A stretch of 7,620 bases of DNA from UBA3792 sp045576895 (GCA_045576895.1 JAZNHI010000228.1:1-7620), one strand, 5' to 3'. Positions 1 to 6,527 are shown, counted from the first letter of the stretch. Program-made: numbers and translations. Notes: generated by a model not told the origin, from the sequence alone.

Positions 1-1
1 C

Positions 2-49
2 CTGCTTTCGTTCTCCGACCGCGTTCCGCGCGTGTATGAAAAAAGATAA
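2..49 (+). CDS. C-terminal fragment of an unidentified protein (5' end outside the window)
   Basis: Only the last 15 codons are present, reading LLSFSDRVPRVYEKR and then TAA at 47-49. This frame is chosen because its stop lies 5 nt before the perfect intrinsic terminator at 54-81, the usual spacing for the end of a transcription unit. The alternative frame starting at base 1 stops at 37-39 and is less well placed. The third frame runs through the terminator and is unlikely. The fragment is too short to assign a family. Confidence 0.45.
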   Translation: MLSFSDRVPRVYEKR

Positions 50-53
50 CGGA

Positions 54-81
54 AACGCCGTCCTTCGGGACGGCGTTTTTT
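54..81 (+). terminator. Intrinsic terminator with UUCG tetraloop
   Basis: A perfect 10-bp stem (arms 54-63 and 68-77, AACGCCGTCC / GGACGGCGTT) closes a TTCG loop through a C-G pair, the exceptionally stable cUUCGg tetraloop. The T-run spans 76-81. It ends the transcript of the gene finishing at 49 and insulates the promoter that begins two bases later. Confidence 0.93.
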
Positions 82-82
82 C

Positions 83-112
83 TTGACGGATGCGCCTGCC
101 TGACGCTATAAT
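83..112 (+). promoter_or_regulatory. Sigma-A-type promoter for the yibE/F-S66 operon
   Basis: TTGACG at 83-88 (5 of 6 to the -35 consensus) and a perfect TATAAT at 107-112 are separated by 18 bp. The -35 box abuts the T-run of the preceding terminator. Transcription is expected to start about 7 nt after the -10 box, near 118-120, which is at the ATG of the following gene (120-122). Confidence 0.85.
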
Positions 113-119
113 AACGGGT

Positions 120-1475
120 ATGAAGAATCGGTTTCAAAACCTGAAAAATCCGAAAACATGGATCGCCGCTGCGATTTTCGCGCTGATCGTCGCCGCGGGC
201 GTCTGGCTTGCGTTCGGTCTGCATCGGCCGATGGCAAAGTACAACGCGGACCGCAGCGATGCGGCGCAGGTGTATTTCGAGCATCTTGCGCGCGCGGCGG
301 ACAGCAACCGCATCCTGTTCGAGACCGGCACGCTGCCGGAGGGCTATATCGACCGGGACGACGAGCTGAAGACGACCTCGTATGCGCATGCAACGGTGCT
401 TGAGGTGCTCAGCGACGATTCGCACAGGGATCCGCAGACCGAGAACGTTCACGTCGGATCGCAGCGGCTTCTGGTCGAGATCACGACCGGCGAGCACAAG
501 GGACGGCGCGTCGAGCTTACGAACTACATGAGCAAGCTCTTCGACAAGCACGCCGAAAAGGGCACGTCGCTTCTCGTCTACGTGCTGACCGACCGCACGA
601 ATCTGACGGACGGACTTCCCGCGATCTCGCTTTCGGTCATGAACTACAACCGCACGTGGCTGCTCCTTGCCCTGCTTCTGCTCTTCCTGCTCGTCACGGC
701 ACTGGTCGGCGGAAAGGTCGGTCTGCGTTCGATCCTCGGGCTTGCGCTGACGCTCGCCGCGGTCTGCTTCATCCTGGTTCCCGCCCTGCTCCGGGGCTTC
801 TATGCGATTCCGATCACGCTGGTTTTGTGCATCTTTGTCACGGTCGTCTGCTTCCTTCTGCTCGACGGGCTCTCCCGCAAGACGCTTTCCGCGATCCTCG
901 GCACGGTCGCCGGGTTCTCCGTCGCCTGTGTCTTCGCTCTGATCGCAAGCCGGATCGCGCATCTCGACGGGCTGGAATACAACGTCGCCGAGACCGACAC
1001 GCTGATCCAGGCGAAGTATCAGGGCACGCTGATCAACATCCGCGGGCTGTTCGTGTCCGGCATCATCATCTCGGCACTCGGCGCGGTCATGGACGTGGCG
1101 ATGAGCATTTCGTCCTCGGTCAACGAGCTCAAAACCGTCAATCCGGGCATGGGCTTTTCCGCGCTGTTCAAAAGCGGCATGCGCATCGGACGCGATGCAG
1201 TTGGCACGATGACGAACACGCTGATCCTCGCCTTCACCGGCGGCGCGCTCGTCAACCTGCTGCTCATCAAATATTATAACTGGGACTGGAAGGCGATCCT
1301 CTCCGGCGATTACATCACGCACGAGGTCATCACCGGCATCTCCGGCAGCATCGGTCTGATCCTTGCCGTGCCGCTGACCGCACTGATCGCCGCGGCGTTA
1401 TGCGGGCGCGCGCAGCCGGTTTCAGACCGTCCGGCGTCTGTTGCCGAAGCCAATCAAAAGCGTTCCAGGAACTGA
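120..1475 (+). CDS. YibE/F family polytopic membrane protein
   Basis: This 451-aa integral membrane protein of the YibE/F family has no established biochemical function. A first transmembrane helix (about residues 14-33) is followed by an extracytoplasmic domain (about 40-178, beta-rich, with LLVEITTGEHKGRRVELTN near 117-135). About seven further helices follow, near 179-196, 203-222, 227-249, 256-278, 306-327, 361-383 and 402-427. The family's conserved segments are visible: GGKVGLRSILGL (197-208), ALGAVMDVAMSISSSVNEL (319-337) and GRDAVGTMTNTLILAFTG (357-374). The start at 120 is preferred over an upstream in-frame ATG at 90, because 90 lies inside the promoter, between the -35 and -10 boxes. 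No Shine-Dalgarno sequence precedes 120, so the mRNA may be leaderless. The gene heads an operon with the S66 peptidase, 8 nt downstream. Confidence 0.9.
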   Translation: MKNRFQNLKNPKTWIAAAIFALIVAAGVWLAFGLHRPMAKYNADRSDAAQVYFEHLARAADSNRILFETGTLPEGYIDRDDELKTTSYAHATVLEVLSDDSHRDPQTENVHVGSQRLLVEITTGEHKGRRVELTNYMSKLFDKHAEKGTSLLVYVLTDRTNLTDGLPAISLSVMNYNRTWLLLALLLLFLLVTALVGGKVGLRSILGLALTLAAVCFILVPALLRGFYAIPITLVLCIFVTVVCFLLLDGLSRKTLSAILGTVAGFSVACVFALIASRIAHLDGLEYNVAETDTLIQAKYQGTLINIRGLFVSGIIISALGAVMDVAMSISSSVNELKTVNPGMGFSALFKSGMRIGRDAVGTMTNTLILAFTGGALVNLLLIKYYNWDWKAILSGDYITHEVITGISGSIGLILAVPLTALIAAALCGRAQPVSDRPASVAEANQKRSRN

Positions 1476-1477
1476 GG
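1474..1477 (+). promoter_or_regulatory. Ribosome binding site overlapping the upstream stop codon
   Basis: GAGG lies 6 nt before the ATG at 1484 and shares two bases with the TGA stop of the YibE/F gene. It fixes the start of the S66 gene at 1484 rather than at the in-frame ATG at 1400 inside the upstream gene, and suggests translational coupling. Confidence 0.8.
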
Positions 1478-1483
1478 TATCTC

Positions 1484-2524
1484 ATGGTAAAAACAGTTTG
1501 CATCGTCAGCCTGTCGAGGGGTCTTCTCGGCGAGCCGCGCGTGAAGCACGAGCTTGAAATCGGCGTCCGGAGGCTTAATGAATACGGACTGGACGTCCGA
1601 TTCGGTTCGCATGCCCTGGACGGGTTACAGCAGCTCAACGCGCATCCGGAGGATCGCGCTGCAGATCTTTTGGCTGCGTTTTCCGATCCGGAGGTCGACC
1701 TGATCCTCTGCGCGATCGGCGGAAACGACACCTATCGCCTTGCGCCGTATCTGTTCGATCATGACGAGCTCCGGCAGGCGCTGTCCCGCAAGCTGTTCCT
1801 CGGCTTTTCGGATACGACGGTCAACCATTTCATGCTGCATAAGCTCGGACTCCCCACCTTTTACGGGCAGGCGTTTCTGACTGATGTCTGCGAACTCAGC
1901 CAACACATGCTGCCGTATACCGAGCAGTATTTCCGCGAGCTTTTATCGACCGGTACGATCCAAACGATCCGTCCCTCGGCCGTCTGGTACCGGGATCGTG
2001 TTTCATTCCGTCCCGATCAGGTCGGCGTCCCGCTGACTCCCTGCCCCGATCACGGCTTTGTGCTGCTGCAGGGCGCGCCGGTCTTTTCCGGACCGATCCT
2101 CGGCGGCTGCGTCGATTCCATGGGCGAAATGCTCGACGAAACGCTCGATCACACGGCGGAGCGTCAAATGACCGCCGTATGCAAACAATACGGCCTGTTC
2201 CCCGCGTCCGAGGATTGGAAGGGACGTATCCTGCTTCTCGAAACCAGCGAAGAACAACCCGAGCCGGAGACGTATCGAAAAGCGCTTCTTGCGCTGAAAC
2301 GGCACGGCGTATTTGAACAGGTCTCCGGCGTTCTGGTCGGCAAGCCGATCAATGAGATGTATTACGACGAATATTCTTCGATCCTACTGGAGGTCATCAA
2401 CGATCCGGCTCTGCCCGTCGTATACAACGTCAATGCCGGTCACGCGCTGCCGCGCTGCATCGTGCCGTTCGGGGTTCCCGCAACAGTCCATGCGGCAGAG
2501 CAGAGGATCACATTTTCCGTATAG
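1484..2524 (+). CDS. S66-family serine peptidase-like protein (LD-carboxypeptidase / MccF-like)
   Basis: This 346-aa protein is of the S66 family, which includes LD-carboxypeptidases that trim murein tetrapeptides in peptidoglycan recycling and MccF enzymes that cleave microcin C-type acyl-sulfamoyl adenylates. The nucleophile-elbow motif reads AIGGNDTYRLAPYLF (77-91), followed by FLGFSDTTVNHFMLHKLGL (105-123). The presumed catalytic Glu is in LLLETSEE (E253) and the His in NAGHALPR (H320). Their 67-residue spacing agrees with known S66 enzymes. The residue at the usual Ser position of GGxxS is Thr83 (ACC at 1730-1732). I recall GGDDT-type variants in other Firmicute members, so this may be a subfamily trait rather than inactivation. 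No signal peptide is seen, so it is probably cytoplasmic. The substrate cannot be decided from sequence. Its 3' end overlaps the convergent membrane-protein gene by 17 bp. Confidence 0.9.
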   Translation: MVKTVCIVSLSRGLLGEPRVKHELEIGVRRLNEYGLDVRFGSHALDGLQQLNAHPEDRAADLLAAFSDPEVDLILCAIGGNDTYRLAPYLFDHDELRQALSRKLFLGFSDTTVNHFMLHKLGLPTFYGQAFLTDVCELSQHMLPYTEQYFRELLSTGTIQTIRPSAVWYRDRVSFRPDQVGVPLTPCPDHGFVLLQGAPVFSGPILGGCVDSMGEMLDETLDHTAERQMTAVCKQYGLFPASEDWKGRILLLETSEEQPEPETYRKALLALKRHGVFEQVSGVLVGKPINEMYYDEYSSILLEVINDPALPVVYNVNAGHALPRCIVPFGVPATVHAAEQRITFSV

Positions 2525-3104
2525 GCAGCGCGGATGCGCACTTGCGTAGCCGAATCGATCTCAGGCGCTCCCAAGCGCAGCCGCCCGCCAGAAGAACTAA
2601 CAGTCCCACCGCTTCGGCGGTCAGCGCATCCGCGTTTCCGAGCTCTAAAACCGCGCTCTGAAAAAGCGTATAATCCCCGAACGCTCTCCATAACAGCATT
2701 CCGAAAGGCGCCGCGGCGATCGCGAGCGCCTTTGCGTTTGCTTCGCGGCAGAAAAGCGCGGCGAATATCAGCGTCGGCGCGGCGATCAGAAGCCCCTGTT
2801 CCGGAAACAGCGGAAGAAGATCGCAAAGCTTCCACCCGAGATAGCCGCCGAGCACAGAGGCAAACAGCGCGCGGAACGGGTGATCCGTCGGGCAAAGCAG
2901 CGCCGTCAGCAGTGCAAACGCGCACGGCGCAAAGCAGAGCCGCACGGAGGGCGTACGCAGCGTCGGAACAAAGGTCAGCCCGAACACGACCGGCAGCAGA
3001 AGCAGAACCGTTCGTTTCTTCCATCCGGGCAGCAGCATGTCAAACCACCCGCCTGCAGTGAGCAAAAGCGTCGTCAGAAGCGCGATCCGCGCCGTCCACA
3101 TCAT
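2508..3104 (-). CDS. Small polytopic membrane protein of unknown function
   Basis: This 198-aa, very hydrophobic protein has about seven predicted helices, near residues 5-24, 31-47, 55-71, 80-98, 103-119, 125-140 and 162-178. It ends in a short basic tail rich in Arg and Lys. I do not recognise a family motif. Size and layout resemble small YphA-like Firmicute membrane proteins, but this is only a resemblance. The start is the double ATG at 3099-3104. The only Shine-Dalgarno-like stretch, GGGG at 3117-3120, is 12 nt upstream and partly inside the hairpin at 3107-3149, so initiation may be weak or structure-controlled. The gene lies downstream of the MocA-guanine deaminase fusion on the same strand, separated only by that hairpin. 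Its stop at 2508-2510 lies inside the convergent S66 gene. Confidence 0.75.
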   Translation of the reverse strand: MMWTARIALLTTLLLTAGGWFDMLLPGWKKRTVLLLLPVVFGLTFVPTLRTPSVRLCFAPCAFALLTALLCPTDHPFRALFASVLGGYLGWKLCDLLPLFPEQGLLIAAPTLIFAALFCREANAKALAIAAAPFGMLLWRAFGDYTLFQSAVLELGNADALTAEAVGLLVLLAGGCAWERLRSIRLRKCASALPIRKM

Positions 3105-3106
3105 GA

Positions 3107-3149
3107 AAAATCACATCCCCGGTTATTTTTTCGGTTAGGATGTGATTTT
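3107..3149 (-). terminator. Long perfect hairpin between the deaminase fusion and the membrane-protein gene
   Basis: Arms 3107-3118 and 3138-3149 (AAAATCACATCC / GGATGTGATTTT) are perfect 12-bp complements around a 19-nt loop. A CCG/CGG pair inside the loop could extend the structure. On the minus strand the stem ends in a run of five T, as expected for an intrinsic terminator of the hydA-fusion operon. The A-rich/T-rich flanks could also work in the other direction. The 3' arm ends only 2 nt before the ATG of the membrane-protein gene, so the structure could also control that gene by readthrough or by hiding its ribosome site. Confidence 0.75.
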
Positions 3150-3165
3150 CGTTTGATTGTATGCG

Positions 3166-5001
3166 TTATTTCAGGCGCTTGCCCTCGCCGTACACCGCAA
3201 CGATGTCCTTCGGCTCGGCGATATAGACCGCGCGGTCGAAGCGTTCGCGCAGCGTCAGCCGCGCGGTGTCCGGATATTCGCGGTCATCGATGACCACGGC
3301 ATGCAGTCTGTCGCCCCTTTGGAAGCCCGGTTTTGCGCCGAAGTACAGCGCGCCTGCGGTCGTGCCGAGGTAATACCCCTCCGCAACCGAGAGGAACGGC
3401 GTCTTCCATTCGCTTTCGATCCGTCTGATCTTGGACGTGCGGATCGACATCTGGATCACGTTCAGCATCGAAAGATGCGCGCCGCCCGCAATGTCGCTTC
3501 CCAGAACCACCTTCAGTCCCTCATCCAGCATCGTGCGGACCGACGCGACGCCGCTCGAAAGATTCGTATTCGAATCCGCACAGTGCACGACCGTCACGCC
3601 GTGCTCCCTGATCGCGGCGCGTTCGCGCTCGTCGCTGTATACGCAGTGCGCCATCAGCGTGTCGTTCTTCCACAGCCCGTACTTTGCGTAGGTCTCCCAA
3701 TACTGTTTGCAGTCCGGATGCAGCGAATGCACCCACGCGATCTCGCTCGTGTTCTCGGACAGATGCGACTGCACCGGCAGATTCCGCTCGTTTGCGATCT
3801 TCCCGAGCCATTCCATCAGCTCGTTCGAACAGGACGGCGTGAACCGCGGCGTGATCATGGGGCGGATGCGGCTGAAACGATCGCACGCGTCGAGCCAGCG
3901 GAGCGTTTCGCGCTTGCTCTCCTCCGCCGTCTCGCAGTAATAGTCGGCGCCGTTGCGGTCCATATTGACCTTGCCGACGAAGCCCGAGATCCCCGCGCGC
4001 TCCAGCTCCTCCATCAGGATCAGCGTTGCGTCCGCATGGATCGAGGAGAACATGCACACCCGCGTCGTGCCGTAGCCGACGAGCCGTTCGGCAAGCGAAC
4101 GATAGTGCATCCGCGCGTAATCGAGATCGGCAAACCGCGCCTCGGTGCGGAACGTGTAGGTATTCAGCCAGTCCAGAAGCGGCAGGTCCATGCCCATGCC
4201 GAGCATCGGGTATTGCGGCGCATGCAGGTGCATGTCGCAGAACGACTGCATGATGAGCGCGTCGCCGTAATCGGCAAGCATCCCGCCTTTGAACCGTTCG
4301 GGAAGCGTCTCGAAGACGCCCTCGATCACGCCGTCGGCGTTCAGTACGATGTAACCGCTCTTCACCGCGTCGAGCTCGCCGAGCTTCGGAACGGTCAGGA
4401 TATTGCCGTGCAGCACGTACCAGCGATCCTTGCTTGCGGCGCGCGTGTCGATGTCGTCGAGCTCCGCAGACGGCGTCTCAACCGTTATGAGCCGATCGAG
4501 GTGCTTTGCAATGACCTGACTGCCGCCGACGTCGCCGGAAAGCGCAAGCAGTTCCGGGAACAGATCCTTCGGAAACAGCACGGGATTGCCGCGTCTGCCG
4601 TTTGCCGCCGGCGCCACGATGCGCGTAGGGTCTTTGAGAAACGTATTTAAAAGCGCGTTGACGGTCGTTTCGGTCACGCGGGGCTGATCCCCCACCGCAT
4701 ACAGAATCCCGTCCGGATCGCTCTTTACGGCGCTCTCCGTGCCGATCACGACGCTTGAAGCGATGCCGCGCTCCGGATCCGGATTCTCGGCAACGATGTA
4801 CTCCATGCGCTCGGCGACCATGCGGCGCTCCTCCGCGCCGGTCTTCAGCACGACGGTGCGCGAAACGAACCGATCGGAAAGCCGGTCATAGAGCTCCAGC
4901 GCATGCAGGAGCATCGGCTTTCCGTCGATCGGGTAAGCCAGCTTGTCGCTGCCGAAGCGCTTGCTGCTGCCGGCAGCCGTCAGTACCAATGCGATCTTCA
5001 T
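3166..5001 (-). CDS. guaD: Fusion protein: MocA-like molybdenum cofactor nucleotidyltransferase + guanine deaminase
   Basis: One uninterrupted 611-aa frame joins two enzymes. Residues 1-190 form an NTP-transferase domain of the MobA/MocA class. It has the nucleotide loop LTAAGSSKRFGSDK (7-20), the metal-binding VGDQPRV (103-109), RRGNPVLFP (136-144), GDVGGSQVI (156-164) and the family-closing DIDT (183-186). MocA proteins transfer CMP to molybdenum cofactor for xanthine-dehydrogenase-type enzymes. From about residue 194 a full guanine deaminase follows (guanine to xanthine and ammonia). Its zinc ligands are H258 and H260 (CDMHLH), H413 (QSHLSE), H452 (MAHCVYS) and D503 (GSDIAGG), and it carries the guanine-deaminase block APQYPMLGMGMDLPLLDWL (261-279). 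The linker is only about 8 residues. The start at 5001 overlaps the hydA stop by 4 nt (ATGA), with GGAAAGG 8 nt upstream. The frame stays open up to 5172, but that extra stretch is antisense-like, Arg-rich and inside hydA. CTP versus GTP preference cannot be read with certainty. Confidence 0.93.
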   Translation of the reverse strand: MKIALVLTAAGSSKRFGSDKLAYPIDGKPMLLHALELYDRLSDRFVSRTVVLKTGAEERRMVAERMEYIVAENPDPERGIASSVVIGTESAVKSDPDGILYAVGDQPRVTETTVNALLNTFLKDPTRIVAPAANGRRGNPVLFPKDLFPELLALSGDVGGSQVIAKHLDRLITVETPSAELDDIDTRAASKDRWYVLHGNILTVPKLGELDAVKSGYIVLNADGVIEGVFETLPERFKGGMLADYGDALIMQSFCDMHLHAPQYPMLGMGMDLPLLDWLNTYTFRTEARFADLDYARMHYRSLAERLVGYGTTRVCMFSSIHADATLILMEELERAGISGFVGKVNMDRNGADYYCETAEESKRETLRWLDACDRFSRIRPMITPRFTPSCSNELMEWLGKIANERNLPVQSHLSENTSEIAWVHSLHPDCKQYWETYAKYGLWKNDTLMAHCVYSDERERAAIREHGVTVVHCADSNTNLSSGVASVRTMLDEGLKVVLGSDIAGGAHLSMLNVIQMSIRTSKIRRIESEWKTPFLSVAEGYYLGTTAGALYFGAKPGFQRGDRLHAVVIDDREYPDTARLTLRERFDRAVYIAEPKDIVAVYGEGKRLK

Positions 5002-6368
5002 TTTCTGTACCTTTCCGAGGGCTTGCGGAACACGTATTTCCCACAGTACGGCTTCACGAGCGTTCCGTTCTCCACAACGAGCTCGCCGTTCAGAACCACG
5101 TCGCGCGTGCGTCCGAGGACTTCCATACCCTCGTACGGCGAGTTGTCGCAGGCATGCAGATTCGTTTTCCACGAAATCGTATGTTTGTCGTCCGGATCGA
5201 AGATCACGATGTCCGCGTCGCTGCCGACGCGCAGCGCACCCTTCTCGGGGAACATGCCGAACAGCCGCGCCGCCCGCTCGGAGAGAAGCAGCGCCATCTG
5301 CTCAAGCGTGATTGCGCCGGTTTTCACCGCGTAGGTATAGACGAGCTCCGCACGGTTCTGAACCCCCGCGCCGCCGTTCGGGATCTTTGAAAAGTCGTCC
5401 TTCCCCAGCGCCTTCTGCGCCATCGTGAACGAGCAGTGATCCGTGCCGATAAAGTCGATATCCTTCTTTTTCATGCCGTCGAGGATCGCGGCGCGGTCCC
5501 GCGCTTCCCGAAGCGGCGGCGACATCACGAACTTTGCGCCGTCCGGATCGGCATAGTGTTTTACGTCGAGCGTGATGTACTGCGGGCACGTTTCGGCATA
5601 GACCTCCACCCCGCGTTTCCGCGCCGCGCGGACCTCCTCGAGTCCGTCTGCCGTGGAAAGATGCACCACCCATGCGGGAGAACCGGACAGCTCCGCGATC
5701 CGCATCAGCCGCGCAACGCCTTCGGCTTCGACCGCCTGCGGACGCGTGACCGGATGCGCCGTCGGGTCCATGTGCCCCTTTGCCTTTTCCTCGGCGATCC
5801 TTGCCTGCAGCACGTCATAGTTTTCGCAATGCACGCCGATCACGCCGCCGCGTTCGCCGATGAACTTCTGCGCGTCGTAGATCTGTCCGTCGTTGACCTT
5901 CATCGCGTCATAGACCATGTACATCTTGAACGAGCTGACGCCCGCTTTGAACATGTCGTCGACCTCGGCTTTGCGCGCGTCGTTCCACTCGGAGACCGCC
6001 ATGTGGAAGCCGTAATTCGAGGAGCTCTTCTCCGCCTTTTTGTGCCAGAGCTCGAGCGCGTCGTGCATCGTCATGCCGTGATCCTGCGTCGCAAAGTCGA
6101 GCACCGTGGTCGTGCCGCCGACGATTGCCGCCTTGGTGCCGGTCTCGAAGTTATCCGCCGTGACGGTCACGCCCAGATCGAGGTCGAAATGCGTATGCGT
6201 GTCGATGAATCCCGCAAAGATATAACAGCCCGCCGCGTCGATCACGCGGTCCGCCTTTGCGTCGATCTCCGGCGCGATCCTTCTGATCTTGCCGTCCTTG
6301 ATGAGAACGTCCGCTTTTTTTCTGCCGGTCGACCGGACGACCGTTCCGTTTTTGATCAGGATCTGCAT
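4998..6368 (-). CDS. hydA: Dihydropyrimidinase / D-hydantoinase family amidohydrolase
   Basis: This 456-aa cyclic amidohydrolase opens hydantoin or dihydropyrimidine rings to N-carbamoyl amino acids. All binuclear metal-site residues are present: H58 and H60 in FIDTHTHFDL, K148 in SSFKMYMVY (the lysine normally carbamylated in this family), H180 in VHCEN, H236 in VVHLST and D310 in GTDHCSF. Length is normal for the family. The ATG at 6366-6368 is preceded by GGAGG 7 nt upstream. It is the first gene of a leftward operon and overlaps the MocA-guanine deaminase fusion by 4 nt, so the two are probably co-translated. A hydantoinase paralogue (hyuA/ygeZ) also sits with mocA and guaD in the E. coli purine island, where its true substrate is uncertain. 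The same caution applies here, and no carbamoyl-amidase partner is present in the window. Confidence 0.93.
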   Translation of the reverse strand: MQILIKNGTVVRSTGRKKADVLIKDGKIRRIAPEIDAKADRVIDAAGCYIFAGFIDTHTHFDLDLGVTVTADNFETGTKAAIVGGTTTVLDFATQDHGMTMHDALELWHKKAEKSSSNYGFHMAVSEWNDARKAEVDDMFKAGVSSFKMYMVYDAMKVNDGQIYDAQKFIGERGGVIGVHCENYDVLQARIAEEKAKGHMDPTAHPVTRPQAVEAEGVARLMRIAELSGSPAWVVHLSTADGLEEVRAARKRGVEVYAETCPQYITLDVKHYADPDGAKFVMSPPLREARDRAAILDGMKKKDIDFIGTDHCSFTMAQKALGKDDFSKIPNGGAGVQNRAELVYTYAVKTGAITLEQMALLLSERAARLFGMFPEKGALRVGSDADIVIFDPDDKHTISWKTNLHACDNSPYEGMEVLGRTRDVVLNGELVVENGTLVKPYCGKYVFRKPSERYRK

Positions 6369-6375
6369 GCTCTCG

Positions 6376-6380
6376 CCTCC
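6376..6380 (-). promoter_or_regulatory. Ribosome binding site of hydA
   Basis: GGAGG (CCTCC on the + strand) lies 7 nt before the ATG at 6366-6368. It is a strong site that fixes the hydA start. Confidence 0.9.
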
Positions 6381-6398
6381 GCACAGATTTTTACGAAT

Positions 6399-6430
6399 AT
6401 TATATTATCATATTTCCCGTCGTTGTGCAA
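6399..6430 (-). promoter_or_regulatory. Candidate proximal promoter of hydA
   Basis: An AT-rich island in GC-rich DNA contains a perfect TATAAT on the minus strand (6399-6404). The best -35 is TTGCAC at 6425-6430, 20 bp away. An overlapping TAATAT at 6402-6407 would give a 17-bp spacer but matches less well. Transcription would start near 6392, giving a leader of about 24 nt that includes the GGAGG site. The weak -35 and spacing suggest a factor-dependent or modest promoter. Confidence 0.55.
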
Positions 6431-6446
6431 GCGCATCGCACGGCAT

Positions 6447-6480
6447 AAAAAAAAGGATCCTTTCGCGCTGTCAAGGATCC
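6447..6480 (-). terminator. Intrinsic terminator upstream of hydA
   Basis: On the minus strand, GGATCCTT (6473-6480) pairs perfectly with AAGGATCC (6455-6462) across a 10-nt loop and is followed by eight T (6454-6447). In the + direction no T-run follows, so it acts leftward only. It would stop transcripts coming from the strong promoter just upstream (6496-6524), or antisense transcripts from further right, before they reach hydA. Confidence 0.85.
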
Positions 6481-6495
6481 CGTTTCAACGGTAAT

Positions 6496-6524
6496 AGTAT
6501 AGCACATCCGGTAAACGATTTCAA
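6496..6524 (-). promoter_or_regulatory. Strong minus-strand promoter just upstream of a terminator
   Basis: TTGAAA (6519-6524, 5 of 6 to consensus) and TATACT (6496-6501, 5 of 6) are separated by exactly 17 bp. The expected start is near 6489. The perfect terminator ends at 6447, so the default product would be an RNA of about 40-45 nt. Readthrough would extend into hydA. Confidence 0.75.
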
Positions 6525-6527
6525 GTC

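Noticed and set aside
656..1279. A 207-codon + strand frame inside the YibE/F gene
   Set aside because: It is an Arg-rich product in a frame shifted from a clearly conserved membrane protein, with no independent start signal.
2534..3061. A 175-codon + strand frame opposite the small membrane protein
   Set aside because: The product is dominated by Arg, Ala and Ser with no domain. The opposite strand gives a coherent multi-helix membrane protein, which is the better reading.
3156..3184. A possible promoter for the small membrane protein (TACAAT at 3156-3161)
   Set aside because: The -10 box is good, but the sequence 17 bp upstream (GGGCAA) matches the -35 consensus at only 2 of 6 positions. 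It is too weak to call.
3157..4650. A 497-codon open frame on the + strand opposite the MocA-guanine deaminase fusion
   Set aside because: Its product is very rich in Arg and His, has no recognisable domain or ribosome site, and mirrors the strongly supported enzyme on the other strand. It is an antisense shadow of high-GC coding DNA.
5002..5172. A possible 57-residue N-terminal extension of the MocA-guanine deaminase fusion
   Set aside because: The segment lies within hydA in another frame and is Arg-rich and unconserved in appearance. The MocA domain begins naturally at MKIALVLTAAG with a ribosome site and an ATGA overlap at 5001.
5436..6494. A 352-codon open frame on the + strand opposite hydA
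   Set aside because: It has Arg/His-rich composition, runs through the hydA promoter and terminator region, and has no ribosome site. It is a shadow of hydA.
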